Virus record (IMG/VR): IMGVR_UViG_3300046004_000195
Location: 1 to 24,032 of that record
Length of the DNA stretch: 24,032 bases
Strand: one strand, 5' to 3'
Source: a virus
The notes under the pieces were generated by a model, which searched no databases, was not told the DNA's origin, and worked only from the letters and a program-made list of their open reading frames with translations. Below, piece by piece: positions 8,501 through 14,644 of the stretch. The position numbers were made by a program, and so were the translations under genes. Each line of letters opens with the position of its first letter. Positions within the stretch are counted from its first letter, which is position 1.

Positions 8501-9146
8501 TTCTGGACCCTAATGTTGTCCAAACATTACTAGAAGTTTTGTAATAATATTGTTGATATGCTGAATCAGCTTCAACCGTAGCATTAATTGCATAATCACC
8601 AATATTACCTAAACTAGCAATAGGTTCACCATTGGTTAAATATGCCTGGTCTGTTATAACGATTGGAGTTTTTGCTGTAAATTGTCCGGTTGTTGCATTG
8701 AACTGGAAGATACCCCATGTAGAAGTAGTTGTATCTAACCAATATGCACCATTTGCCGGTGCACCTGAAGGACGACCAACTGAACCTACTAGACTTGCTA
8801 GATCAATATCAGCACGTAATGTATATACCCGATTGGTTGTGCCTAATGCGGAATAAGCCGCTAATAACCCGTATTCGTTTAATTCGTAACCTTGGATAGG
8901 TGTTCCTGCTGTTGTTGTATAAAAGAACGGTACACCATAAAAATCTACCAAATCTTTTTGACTTGTAATTTGATATAATTTACCTCCATTTGCCGCTGTA
9001 GTACCGGCTGCGACACCTGTACCAGAAGGGTTTGCTTTATTCTGTGCTGTTGCGAAAACTACCAACGGCACGGTGGCGCCTGGTGCAGGTAGATATTGAC
9101 TTTGGTCAATGATAGTGACTTCGACGCCCGGTGAGGTTAATGACAT
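5562..9146 (-). CDS. 18: Contractile tail sheath protein (gp18), 1194 aa
   Basis: Sheath subunit that contracts to drive the tube through the host envelope. The N-terminus (SLTSPGVEVTIIDQSQYLPA) is the classic sheath start. The C-terminal third carries the conserved core: LYPTGMLLFNTRRSGYNVK, a GDT-rich handshake region, RDVLYINFINPLVFFTGIG, ARPFVFEPND, and ARIDRNELWVDVAIEPVKAA before the end. It is far longer than T4 gp18 (659 aa). The excess lies at roughly residues 115-760 and consists of Thr/Ser/Gly-rich beta-type segments, including a GYAVGNTITVSGALLGG-type module near residues 595-640 that recurs in environmental phage surface proteins. Start: ATG with AAAGGA 8 nt upstream. It begins the minus-strand tail operon. 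Confidence 0.93.
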   Translation of the reverse strand: MSLTSPGVEVTIIDQSQYLPAPGATVPLVVFATAQNKANPSGTGVAAGTTAANGGKLYQITSQKDLVDFYGVPFFYTTTAGTPIQGYELNEYGLLAAYSALGTTNRVYTLRADIDLASLVGSVGRPSGAPANGAYWLDTTTSTWGIFQFNATTGQFTAKTPIVITDQAYLTNGEPIASLGNIGDYAINATVEADSAYQQYYYKTSSNVWTTLGSRTWRGQWPTVQGTNSNPTLTATDTLIISLSGVWSTTVAVPASPFNTVQGVANAINSLGYSYITAEVVSGKLVLLSTQPSTTGNQYLGITGTGTVLADVGLTAQNYYQPQVVYGTSAEMPLWSSSQTYPHPTGSVWIKASNAGLGLTPVVSEYNAVTGSFVAKSVTLATNNWSADATIDATGGQAIPVGTVYAQYDWSYPFKNSTFPIYLWERAATGPTVATGSETAFTIALPYTLSTATITVQTSIPNSTSLSSQYTVTIPNNCTPLQFVTNWLAAAIPYTTALLTTDDAVQLVHTQGGEIVMNDRISTAGANQGRSATILTQAGFDAQITPFVQYDGPLSGASVDFNGIATTGGAGSGLTVNANIQSGFLYGIIGTGVASGGTGYAVGNTITVSGALLGGATPANDLLLKVVSVSSGVVTAVTYYSGVSSLKTSIQVSNWIPLVFTANEGAPVAAPAQGTNWFWSVIDQVDIMVQSGGQWNGYKNINYDSTGFPTPTGSNTTDPAGPIIAATAPTTQSDTTALVYGDLWIDTSDLELYPIISRWEFDTTSMTDMWVLLDNADQTSSKGVVFADARWATNDNTNVVDDPIPSIVSLLASDYVDLDVPDAALYPTGMLLFNTRRSGYNVKSYQANYFNGINFPDQTLPVETATWLSESGLQSNGAPYMGRQAQRNMVVISLRSAMDTNNDIRDEDNFFNLMATPGYPELQPNMVVLNADRGDTGYILGDTPMRLPSDATSIQAWATNAAGATSTGEAGCVTRNTYLGLFYPSGITSDLSGNLVAVPASHMMLRTFIRNDTVAYPWLAAAGTRRGNIDNATNIGYIDSATGEFITTKTRIGIRDVLYINFINPLVFFTGIGLLNYGNKTSFNSSSALDRTNVARLIAYVRRQLTLAARPFVFEPNDALTRQQIQGVIQTLMVDLVAKRGIYDYLVICDESNNTPARIDRNELWVDVAIEPVKAAEFIYIPVRVLNTGEIAGI

Positions 9147-9198
9147 TTTATTTTTCCTTTAGTAAAATTCTGAGGTTTACAACCTAATTGCATACTAT

Positions 9199-9205
9199 TA
9201 TTTAG
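9199..9205 (-). promoter_or_regulatory. Late promoter motif for the sheath gene
   Basis: Reads CTAAATA on the minus strand, 53 nt before the sheath ATG, within the divergent gap shared with the endonuclease gene. Confidence 0.5.
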
Positions 9206-9241
9206 CAAAAAATTTAAAAAATAACAAATTGCTTGCATTTT

Positions 9242-9249
9242 TATAAATA
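9242..9249 (+). promoter_or_regulatory. T4-type late promoter motif for the endonuclease gene
   Basis: A perfect TATAAATA lies 31 nt before the ATG at 9281. The leader carries an AGGA 6-7 nt before the start codon. It is back to back with the sheath promoter motif. Confidence 0.6.
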
Positions 9250-9280
9250 AGCATATCTTCAAAGGTATTTAGGAAATTAC

Positions 9281-10225
9281 ATGAATATAAAAAGTACTGT
9301 TATCTATTGGATACATCTACCGGAACACACTAATGCAGCTACCGACGGATATGTTGGAGTCTCTAAAGATTATGCCCGTAGGTTAAAAGGACATTTGAAT
9401 GACATTAATAACAAGAAACATAAAAATCCACATCTAATACATGCAGTTAGGAAATATGGATGGGACAATCTAATCAAAGATGTTATCTTATGCGGTGAAG
9501 AATCTTATTGCTATGAAATGGAAGAAATACTAAGACCAAAAAAAGCAACTGGATGGAACATTGCTCCCGGTGGACATAGAGGACCAGGTTGGACAAAAGG
9601 CAGACCTAAAAGTAAAGAATCCATCCAAAAACAAAAAGCGTCAATTGCACCTTTCAATGAAGCAAAACGACTTGAAAGAAACAAAAAAAGAGAAGAAAGA
9701 TTGCATCAACGAGAACTAAACCGGCTATCCAAAATTCGTCAACTGGAAGAAAAAAATAAGGTCAAAGAAATTAAAAAATTAGAAAATGAAGAAAAAATAA
9801 AAAGGCGGGTCGGCGAGCGTGATAGAAGAAAACAAAAAGCAATAGACAACGGCACATACGGTTCAAAACCCAATTACAATAATCGGCCATTCTGCAATAA
9901 ATGTAACAAGAATCACGCAGCAGTGAACTATAAACGTGCCGGTGTTACACATTACAGAAGCATATGTGATGAATGTAGTAGGAAGAAGCAGAAGCAAAAA
10001 CCACAAAAAGCCAATTGGACTAAGAGTGGTTATAAGAAAAAAGCCACATGTGATTTATGTGGCTTTAAGAGTTTATTCGTTACACAAATAACAGTATTTC
10101 ATGTTGATGGGCACTTGGATCACAATGAACAAACTAATCTACGCAGCATTTGCTTAAACTGCATAGAAGTTGTGAAAAAGAAAGAGATTACTTGGAGACG
10201 GGGAGACCTTGAGATTGACTATTGA
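9281..10225 (+). CDS. GIY-YIG homing-type endonuclease fused to two zinc-binding modules, 314 aa
   Basis: Residues 7-98 form a GIY-YIG nuclease domain: VIYWIHL for the first motif, GYVGVS (23-28) for the second, Arg33/Arg34 and His38 in the following helix, a KYGWDN segment, and a Glu79-82 cluster before LRP...GWNIAPGG. Residues 102-120 (WTKGRPKSKESIQ) look like a NUMOD3-type DNA-binding motif of phage homing enzymes. A basic coiled coil (about 125-195) follows. Cys205/208 with Cys229/232 make one zinc site. Cys257/260, FHVDG (His274) and Cys291/294 make an HNH-like second module, whose usual Asp before the His is Phe and whose final His is absent, so it is probably not catalytic. It stands alone between sheath and gp1 and opposes both. 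Selfish mobility is inferred from the family. Confidence 0.8.
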   Translation: MNIKSTVIYWIHLPEHTNAATDGYVGVSKDYARRLKGHLNDINNKKHKNPHLIHAVRKYGWDNLIKDVILCGEESYCYEMEEILRPKKATGWNIAPGGHRGPGWTKGRPKSKESIQKQKASIAPFNEAKRLERNKKREERLHQRELNRLSKIRQLEEKNKVKEIKKLENEEKIKRRVGERDRRKQKAIDNGTYGSKPNYNNRPFCNKCNKNHAAVNYKRAGVTHYRSICDECSRKKQKQKPQKANWTKSGYKKKATCDLCGFKSLFVTQITVFHVDGHLDHNEQTNLRSICLNCIEVVKKKEITWRRGDLEIDY

Positions 10226-10850
10226 TAATAGTATGAATCTTGGTATGTAACTCATCAATTGTTCCATTATTTTCAACAACATAATCATATTTTAATCCTA
10301 TGCTGCTGTACTCACTAGCATGAATTTTTAGTTTGTCTAACTTCATTTTACTTAGTGCCCAATATGAATTACCATCTGGTCCTCTATTATATGCAATTGC
10401 AGCATCATACCATTCAGGATTTGGTCCACGCTGTACTCTAATAGCTATTCCACCTGCATTTTTAATAGCAGCAACTTCATTGTCAAACCTACAGTCTGTG
10501 ATTACAACATCTTCTTTAGAGTTTAAGAGTTTGTGTTCTACACTTGCTACCCAGATGGCATTATGAAAATGGTTACGACATACATCTGTTCCCCAATACT
10601 GTAGAATCCATCTTGGAGTAATGTTCATACCTAGACGATTACTCCACCATTCATCTTTTTTCTCCCTCCATGCTCTGCTGGCTTTTGTTGTGCCTTCTAG
10701 ATACTCACGATTCCATCCAAAAACTGCTGCTACTGCATCTTTAAGACTAGCAGCAAAGCTGACTCGTTTGAAACCATGCTGTGTGGTGAGATAATCTGCA
10801 ATGGTGTCTTTGCCAGATCCTATCAATCCGGTGATCCCCAAAATAATCAT
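10188..10850 (-). CDS. 1: Deoxynucleoside monophosphate kinase (gp1), 220 aa
   Basis: Phosphorylates dNMPs to dNDPs for phage DNA synthesis. A P-loop occupies residues 8-15 (GLIGSGKD), followed by TIADYL as in the T4 gp1 family. Other family landmarks are FKRVSFAASLKDAVAAVFGW, WILQYWGTDVCR, VVITDCRFDNEVAAIKNAGG and IRVQRGPNP. The length is close to T4 gp1 (241 aa). The ATG at 10850 has AGGAG about 10 nt upstream. Its last 38 nt overlap the end of the endonuclease gene on the other strand, so the C-terminal residues (QSQGLPVSK) may have been altered by that insertion. No clear late promoter is visible; a TATAAT-like box lies about 30 nt upstream. Confidence 0.9.
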   Translation of the reverse strand: MIILGITGLIGSGKDTIADYLTTQHGFKRVSFAASLKDAVAAVFGWNREYLEGTTKASRAWREKKDEWWSNRLGMNITPRWILQYWGTDVCRNHFHNAIWVASVEHKLLNSKEDVVITDCRFDNEVAAIKNAGGIAIRVQRGPNPEWYDAAIAYNRGPDGNSYWALSKMKLDKLKIHASEYSSIGLKYDYVVENNGTIDELHTKIHTIINSQSQGLPVSK

Positions 10851-10917
10851 ATGTGAAATGCTCCTATATTACTTATTATATTACAGGAGTATGAAAAAGA
10901 AAACTGTTTAGGTTATC

Positions 10918-11715
10918 CTAACCTTGGACCCACGTTAAGGGAAAAGAAAAATCCACATACTTCTTCAAATCTTCAATGAGTAATTCCATTGCTGCTTTAC
11001 CTTCTGCTTTCATAGCAGTACCGTTCAATGATGTGCCACCACCCGGACCAGCAATAGTTCCAAATTTTTCACGGGCTTCTCCGATCATAAGTTTAAGATT
11101 AGCTAAAACAAAGTCACCGATCCATACTCCAGCACCCGGGTCTTGCAGTAATATTTCTTCTGTCTTTTGTACATCGGCCCATATCAATACATGTTCCCCT
11201 GATCCTTTTGGATCTCGCACAATACGCAATACTTTGGACACTGGATTAAATGTATATGTTACATAACCACCAAACATTCTTGCTGCTAATTTAACATACC
11301 CTGCATAGAAATCATATGTTGCCATACCACCGGCATAGTTATAGTTAAGTAAGTATGTATTCAAAATAGCACTGGAGAAAGGATCAAAACTACTACTTGA
11401 CGGGCCTGTTTCTAAACCAATTGATCTACGGAAAATACTTCTAACATTGATAAACTCTGCGGGAAGAGTATATGTATCTACATTTTTCTCAATAGTCATC
11501 AATATGTACGATTCCTCAGTGGCTGCTTGTGCCCTTTGACGATATATCTTTATGGCATAGGTGTATGCTGCTTCATAATGCTGCGGGTCTAATTCAAGGT
11601 CAATCATACCATCACCTAAACGATATCTTAAATTAGTGAATAATAACTCTTTTAATTCATCTAGGTTTAATCCAGTTGGTGTAGAAAGAACTGATGCTGT
11701 TGGATATGTTGACAT
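10918..11715 (-). CDS. 13: Neck protein, gp13-like, 265 aa
   Basis: Probable head-tail connector. The N-terminal half has the neck/adaptor plan: helix LDELKELLFTNLRYRLGD, then an acidic turn and the helix YEAAYTYAIKIYRQRA, then ESYILMTIEKNVDTYTLP followed by FINVRSIFRRS, where a long strand ends in L-P and a hydrophobic R-x-I-F motif. The C-terminus is a helix-rich tail ending in FSFPLTWVQG. The length is comparable to T4 gp13 (309 aa) and gp14 (256 aa). gp14 and gp15 are about 3.6 kb away on the other strand, so the T4 order 13-14-15 is broken here. A late-promoter motif and AGGT precede the ATG. The gp13 label rests on topology and could be another adaptor of the same fold. Confidence 0.55.
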   Translation of the reverse strand: MSTYPTASVLSTPTGLNLDELKELLFTNLRYRLGDGMIDLELDPQHYEAAYTYAIKIYRQRAQAATEESYILMTIEKNVDTYTLPAEFINVRSIFRRSIGLETGPSSSSFDPFSSAILNTYLLNYNYAGGMATYDFYAGYVKLAARMFGGYVTYTFNPVSKVLRIVRDPKGSGEHVLIWADVQKTEEILLQDPGAGVWIGDFVLANLKLMIGEAREKFGTIAGPGGGTSLNGTAMKAEGKAAMELLIEDLKKYVDFSFPLTWVQG

Positions 11716-11734
11716 ATATGTTACCTAATAAGTG

Positions 11735-11742
11735 TATTTATC
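11735..11742 (-). promoter_or_regulatory. T4-type late promoter motif for the gp13-like gene
   Basis: Reads GATAAATA on the minus strand, 19 nt before the ATG at 11715. The predicted leader is about 14 nt and contains AGGT. Confidence 0.55.
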
Positions 11743-11780
11743 TGGGTATTACTGATTTGTTTATTCTATTTCTAGGCAAA

Positions 11781-11809
11781 GGCGAGTAGATATAAAATAC
11801 CTACTCGCC
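11781..11809 (-). terminator. Perfect hairpin, possible terminator of the preceding region
   Basis: GGCGAGTAG and CTACTCGCC form a perfect 9-bp GC-rich stem around an 11-nt AT loop. Read on the minus strand it is followed by a short TTT; read on the plus strand it is followed by AAAAA. A weak minus-strand terminator fits best, and it would mark the 3' end of anything transcribed from the gene-free stretch to its right. Confidence 0.45.
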
Positions 11810-11813
11810 AAAA

Positions 11814-12177
11814 AGGTGTCTATTCCTGAGGCCCTTACGGGAGTGCGATGATGAATTCAAAAATTACAGTGGAGGATTGTCTATGTCTCACTAACCCGTA
11901 AAGGGATTTTGCCGTATTCGCTGTGTGTTAAATCTTCAATTCATCAGGTAGATTTAACCAGCCCGCGCCCTCTATCGCTATCACTATGACGCGGCAATGC
12001 TTATAGTAGATTACTCTATCTCAACCAGTAAGGTACAGGAAACGTGAACTGCTAGTGAGCAGGCGTTTAGGCATCCCGAAGGGTAGTCCTGTAAATTGGA
12101 TGTTGGCATTCATCTTAACTACCGTCACCGCATGGATTGTGGACGGATTAATGGCACACTTCAAGGCGGCGCTGCCT
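11814..12177. ncRNA. Candidate structured non-coding RNA (strand unresolved)
   Basis: No credible gene lies between 11716 and 12215. Complementary segments found by eye: 11832-11841 with 11895-11905 (10 bp, one bulge); 11928-11935 with 11950-11957 (8 bp, perfect); 12034-12040 with 12087-12093 (7 bp), enclosing 12041-12044/12064-12067, hairpin 12049-12053/12058-12062, and CCC-GAA-GGG at 12075-12083; 12122-12128 with 12139-12146 (7 bp, one bulge). The loop of the 8-bp stem (11938-11946) is perfectly complementary over 9 nt to 11849-11857, a pseudoknot arrangement. A closing pair AGGTGT/ACACTT (11814-11819/12156-12161) needs a G-U and so favours the plus strand, while flanking hairpins fit a minus-strand transcript. 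I found no tmRNA, RNase P or group I intron signature. The class is unknown. Confidence 0.4.
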
Positions 12178-12193
12178 ATAAGCCAATAATGAA

Positions 12194-12213
12194 AGTAGGG
12201 CTACTGCCCTACT
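12194..12213 (-). terminator. Hairpin directly after the MazG-like gene
   Basis: AGTAGGGC and GCCCTACT form a perfect 8-bp stem with a 4-nt loop, starting 2 nt after the stop codon of the MazG-like gene on the minus strand. The sequence after it is TTCATTATT, moderately T-rich. It probably ends the early transcript and could also act on the plus strand, where TTATTAAAT follows. Confidence 0.65.
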
Positions 12214-12215
12214 TA

Positions 12216-12662
12216 TTAAATATCATTAGCTTTACGATTCTCGCTATACAATGCGTCAAACTTTCCACCGGGGTAGCGTGACTCTAGTTTGCGTACATTC
12301 TCTGCAATTACTTCATTAGGATCAAGTTTCAATGCACGACATGCATTTATCCAGTACCACATAATGTCACCGAGTTCACGTTTCATATGGAAGACATTTT
12401 CATCAGTGAGGGGTTTACCCTGAAAAATGATCTTCTTGGGCACTTCAATAAATTCACCACTTTCTGCGGCTAATCCCAAACATGCAGTAAGTAGCAACGG
12501 GATGTTAACATCAGGACCGTGCTTCATCTCACCGTCAACTAATTCGTAATTAGCATCAAGCCGATCACATGTATCCATAAATGTAGTCAAGTCATTGCTT
12601 GCTTTGCTTGTTACAGCTTCTACGAAATCTTTGTATTTGTTTAAATCTATATTCATTACCAT
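12216..12662 (-). CDS. mazG: MazG-like nucleotide pyrophosphohydrolase, 148 aa
   Basis: Hydrolyses nucleoside triphosphates to monophosphates; phage versions are thought to adjust nucleotide pools or stress alarmones, though the substrate here is unknown. The all-alpha MazG metal site is visible as Glu67-x-x-Glu70 (LAAESGEFIE) and Glu96-x-x-Asp99 (ELGD), 25 residues apart, followed by IMWYWINACRALKLD and a KLESRYPGGKFD motif typical of the family. The ATG at 12662 overlaps the stop of the upstream gene (ATGGTAATG), so translation is probably coupled; the ATG two codons later is an equal candidate. It is the last gene before a hairpin and lies downstream of sigma70-type promoters, consistent with early expression. 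Confidence 0.85.
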   Translation of the reverse strand: MVMNIDLNKYKDFVEAVTSKASNDLTTFMDTCDRLDANYELVDGEMKHGPDVNIPLLLTACLGLAAESGEFIEVPKKIIFQGKPLTDENVFHMKRELGDIMWYWINACRALKLDPNEVIAENVRKLESRYPGGKFDALYSENRKANDI

Positions 12663-13822
12663 GCTTTCAAAATTATCATTGACTCATTAAACCTGCCATT
12701 CGGCGTAGAGGCTACTGCTTTAATATCTGTGAAATATTTTCGTGCAGCCGGCTTGCTCCCCATAACTTCTTTAAGTTGTTCCCCTGGTTTGCGTAGTGTT
12801 TTGACTTCGCTCTTTGCTGAATCAAATCCTAGCAGTGTACTACCCTTAACAGTAAACACCTTGCTATACTCATCAGCAATGTAGTGATGAAGGCGCCGCT
12901 TTGCAGTATCATAGGCCCACGCTTCACTTGCACCATGCAACTTTGTAGGGTGAATGCTAATCAAGTCTAGCTTTGCAGCCGCATCCTTGAACACCTTCAA
13001 GTATTTCAATTTAGCAACAATCTTTTCAACAGGTACAGCCTTCTTCTTGCGAGGAGCCTTGCTTGCTTTCTTAATGCTAATGTAGCTGTTCAAGTCACTG
13101 AGAACCCCATCAATGAATTTGAGAATGTTACGAATCTGAACCTTACCTAGAAACCTGTAACCCTCTTTAAGATACTCGTCACCGTCAGAAAGTTTCTGAA
13201 ATTCAGCTTGTTTGCGTTTCCAGATTTCAACAATGATTGGGATATGCTGTGGCATAACATTATATTTTGCCACGATATCAACTGTCTTTTCTGTTGCTTT
13301 ACCTTTAGTAACAAAATCGTCAATCATCCCTTCCATTTCACCTGCTGCTTCTCCCGCCTTTTCTTTTAGAATTTCCTGAATATTGGGGCGTGTTGCTACT
13401 ACAGTTTCCTTAGCAATACTAGTTTGACTAGTTTTCACTTCTGTTTCGGTTAGTGTCTTGATCAGTCGTTTGATGTCATTTTGCAAGGCAAGTTCTTCAT
13501 GCTCAGTCAATTCTAGCCCGCGCATTGTCATTCGTGCTATCCAGCACAATGTCAGAATGAATTCACTTTCATGCACTTTCCTAAGCAATTTGGCTTCATC
13601 AGGGCGTTTATTGTAATCTAGATATTGTGCCATCAAATCCCTAGCATCTTTTTTGCTATAGAATCGGGTGTACCAAGTAAAGCTGCGGGCAAGAGCCGAG
13701 AATCGTGCTTCGGTATTAGGTTGAAGTGGGAAGAAAGGTTCTTCACCCATATATTTTGTATCAGCATCACGTGGGTTGAGTGCTTTTACAAAATGCTCAT
13801 CCGTATGTTTGCGTGTAGCCAT
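12656..13822 (-). CDS. Unknown early-region protein, 388 aa
   Basis: I do not recognise a named domain. The N-terminal 120 residues are helical with aromatic motifs (SFTWYTRFYSKKDARDLMAQ, then ESEFILTLCWIARMTMRGLE). The middle is charged and helical and contains a basic stretch KKASKAPRKKK near residue 250. The C-terminal 110 residues look like a separate folded domain (WAYDTAKRRLHHYIADEYSK, then FTVKGSTLLGFD, then ARKYFTDIKAV and a final MIILKAW). From memory, proteins with this C-terminal pattern occur in other environmental T4-like phages without assigned function. The basic patch would allow nucleic-acid binding, but that is a guess. It is first in a two-gene operon with the MazG-like gene, behind a perfect sigma70 promoter, with AGGA 7 nt before the ATG. 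Confidence 0.75.
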   Translation of the reverse strand: MATRKHTDEHFVKALNPRDADTKYMGEEPFFPLQPNTEARFSALARSFTWYTRFYSKKDARDLMAQYLDYNKRPDEAKLLRKVHESEFILTLCWIARMTMRGLELTEHEELALQNDIKRLIKTLTETEVKTSQTSIAKETVVATRPNIQEILKEKAGEAAGEMEGMIDDFVTKGKATEKTVDIVAKYNVMPQHIPIIVEIWKRKQAEFQKLSDGDEYLKEGYRFLGKVQIRNILKFIDGVLSDLNSYISIKKASKAPRKKKAVPVEKIVAKLKYLKVFKDAAAKLDLISIHPTKLHGASEAWAYDTAKRRLHHYIADEYSKVFTVKGSTLLGFDSAKSEVKTLRKPGEQLKEVMGSKPAARKYFTDIKAVASTPNGRFNESMIILKAW

Positions 13823-13849
13823 GTTGATTCCTATCTTTGTCTAAAGTAG

Positions 13850-13878
13850 ATTATAACAGTGATTGCACTTAATGTCAA
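13850..13878 (-). promoter_or_regulatory. Sigma70-type early promoter (cassette 1)
   Basis: On the minus strand a perfect TTGACA and a perfect TATAAT are 17 bp apart. TTAGACA begins 6 nt after the -10 box, as in three sister promoters. It drives the 388-aa protein and MazG-like genes. Confidence 0.9.
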
Positions 13879-13886
13879 AACTTATT

Positions 13887-14144
13887 TTACCGCCCTGCAC
13901 TAATCACCATACGGGTTTCTTTGTCATCCTCGTCAGAGAACTCAGGTTCCTTGGAAATACATTGTTCCACATCCTGCAAGATACGCCGTAGTTCGCCAAT
14001 GTTGATTCCTAACATCTGAATCATCATTTCTTTTACACCTTTAGGGTAAGGATTTACTGATGGATTCTGGTATGTGTCCAACAGCAATTCCTTGCCCATG
14101 ATTGTGTTACGCAGATTAGATGCTACGGTTTGGAAACAGTTCAT
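13887..14144 (-). CDS. Small early-region protein of unknown function, 85 aa
   Basis: The reading frame opens at a TTG (14159), but AAGGA at 14152-14156 lies 7 nt before the ATG at 14144 (and 4 nt before the ATG at 14147), so I take 14144. The product is MNCFQTVASNLRNTIMGK followed by a Pro/Asn linker and an amphipathic helix (GELRRILQDVEQCI), then an acidic stretch EPEFSDEDDKE. It has no membrane segment or metal site that I trust. It follows the 68-aa gene with only a few bases between stop and ribosome binding site, so the two are co-transcribed from the promoter at 14396-14424. Small acidic early proteins in T4-like phages often modify host processes; no specific role can be read here. 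Confidence 0.65.
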   Translation of the reverse strand: MNCFQTVASNLRNTIMGKELLLDTYQNPSVNPYPKGVKEMMIQMLGINIGELRRILQDVEQCISKEPEFSDEDDKETRMVISAGR

Positions 14145-14155
14145 CATATTGTCCT

Positions 14156-14362
14156 TCAAGCCACAGTAGCAAAATCTTCCGGAGTTTCTACCACTTCAAC
14201 TACTTGAGATTTGAAACGCTCCAATGCATCATAATATTCAGCAGAGAAATTGGTATTTTTGCCAGCAACTTCCAGTTGATACTGATAGTTGCCAGTACGC
14301 CACAGAACTACCCGCTCACGGTTCTTGTTGTAACCATCTGCGATATACTGAATTTGATTCAT
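14156..14362 (-). CDS. Small early-region protein of unknown function, 68 aa
   Basis: A compact protein beginning MNQIQYIADGYNKNRERVVL, with a beta-type centre (WRTGNYQYQLEVAGKNTNF) and a helix YYDALERFKSQVVEVVE. The pattern suggests a small alpha/beta fold, but I do not recognise the family. AAGGA lies 7 nt before the ATG. It is the first gene behind the sigma70 promoter at 14396-14424, and its stop codon overlaps the ribosome binding site of the next gene, a tight two-gene early operon. Confidence 0.7.
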   Translation of the reverse strand: MNQIQYIADGYNKNRERVVLWRTGNYQYQLEVAGKNTNFSAEYYDALERFKSQVVEVVETPEDFATVA

Positions 14363-14395
14363 TGCGTTGTCCTTTAATTAACTGTCTAAGTATGT

Positions 14396-14424
14396 ATTAT
14401 ACACCCAAAACTATTTAATGTCAA
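14396..14424 (-). promoter_or_regulatory. Sigma70-type early promoter (cassette 2)
   Basis: A perfect TTGACA and a perfect TATAAT on the minus strand with a 17-bp spacer (TTAAATAGTTTTGGGTG). TTAGACAGT begins 7 nt after the -10 box. Confidence 0.9.
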
Positions 14425-14435
14425 CCTGCTTAATC

Positions 14436-14585
14436 TTAGTAATCTTCGGGATGACCTTGATCAGGACCGCGATAGTGCGGGTTGGGTACCCATGAATCGT
14501 AGTCTGTCAGTAGCCATTGCTGATCCGGGCGTTCCTCGCCCACGATCCAAGCCCATTCGCGGATTGCTTGTTGAATATAAGACAT
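14436..14585 (-). CDS. Very small early-region protein of unknown function, 49 aa
   Basis: An ATG at 14585 opens a 49-codon frame ending in TAA at 14436. The product starts MSYIQQAIREWAWIVGEERP and ends PNPHYRGPDQGHPEDY. It is Trp-rich (WAW, QQW, SW) and acidic, with a proline-rich tail. GGA precedes the ATG, and a perfect sigma70 promoter lies 31 nt upstream. That dedicated promoter and the snug fit between two promoters are the main reasons to accept so short a gene. Function unknown. Confidence 0.7.
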   Translation of the reverse strand: MSYIQQAIREWAWIVGEERPDQQWLLTDYDSWVPNPHYRGPDQGHPEDY

Positions 14586-14615
14586 TTTTGTTCCGTTTTG
14601 CGAGTTGATAAGAGT

Positions 14616-14644
14616 ATTATATACCCAAAATCATTTAATGTCAA
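14616..14644 (-). promoter_or_regulatory. Sigma70-type early promoter (cassette 3), -35 box overlapping a stop codon
   Basis: A perfect TTGACA and a perfect TATAAT on the minus strand with a 17-bp spacer. The TGA inside TTGACA is also the stop codon of the upstream 85-aa gene (14641-14643). This is the one cassette without the TTAGACA start-region element. Confidence 0.9.

Noticed and set aside
10908-10921. TTAGG-TTAT-CCTAA hairpin at the end of the gp13-like gene
   Set aside because: Only 5 AT-rich base pairs without a clear U-run; too weak to call a terminator.
11820-12190. tmRNA, RNase P RNA or group I intron in the gene-free gap
   Set aside because: No tRNA-like acceptor end or tag frame, no GAGGAAAGTCC-type core and no P7-type pairing were found. 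A GGCTTATAGGC string on the minus strand recalls the RNase P end but is at the wrong end of the region.
12096-12281. A 61-residue plus-strand frame crossing the gap before the MazG-like gene
   Set aside because: It runs into the MazG-like gene on the other strand, has no ribosome binding site, and lies across the terminator hairpin and RNA stems.
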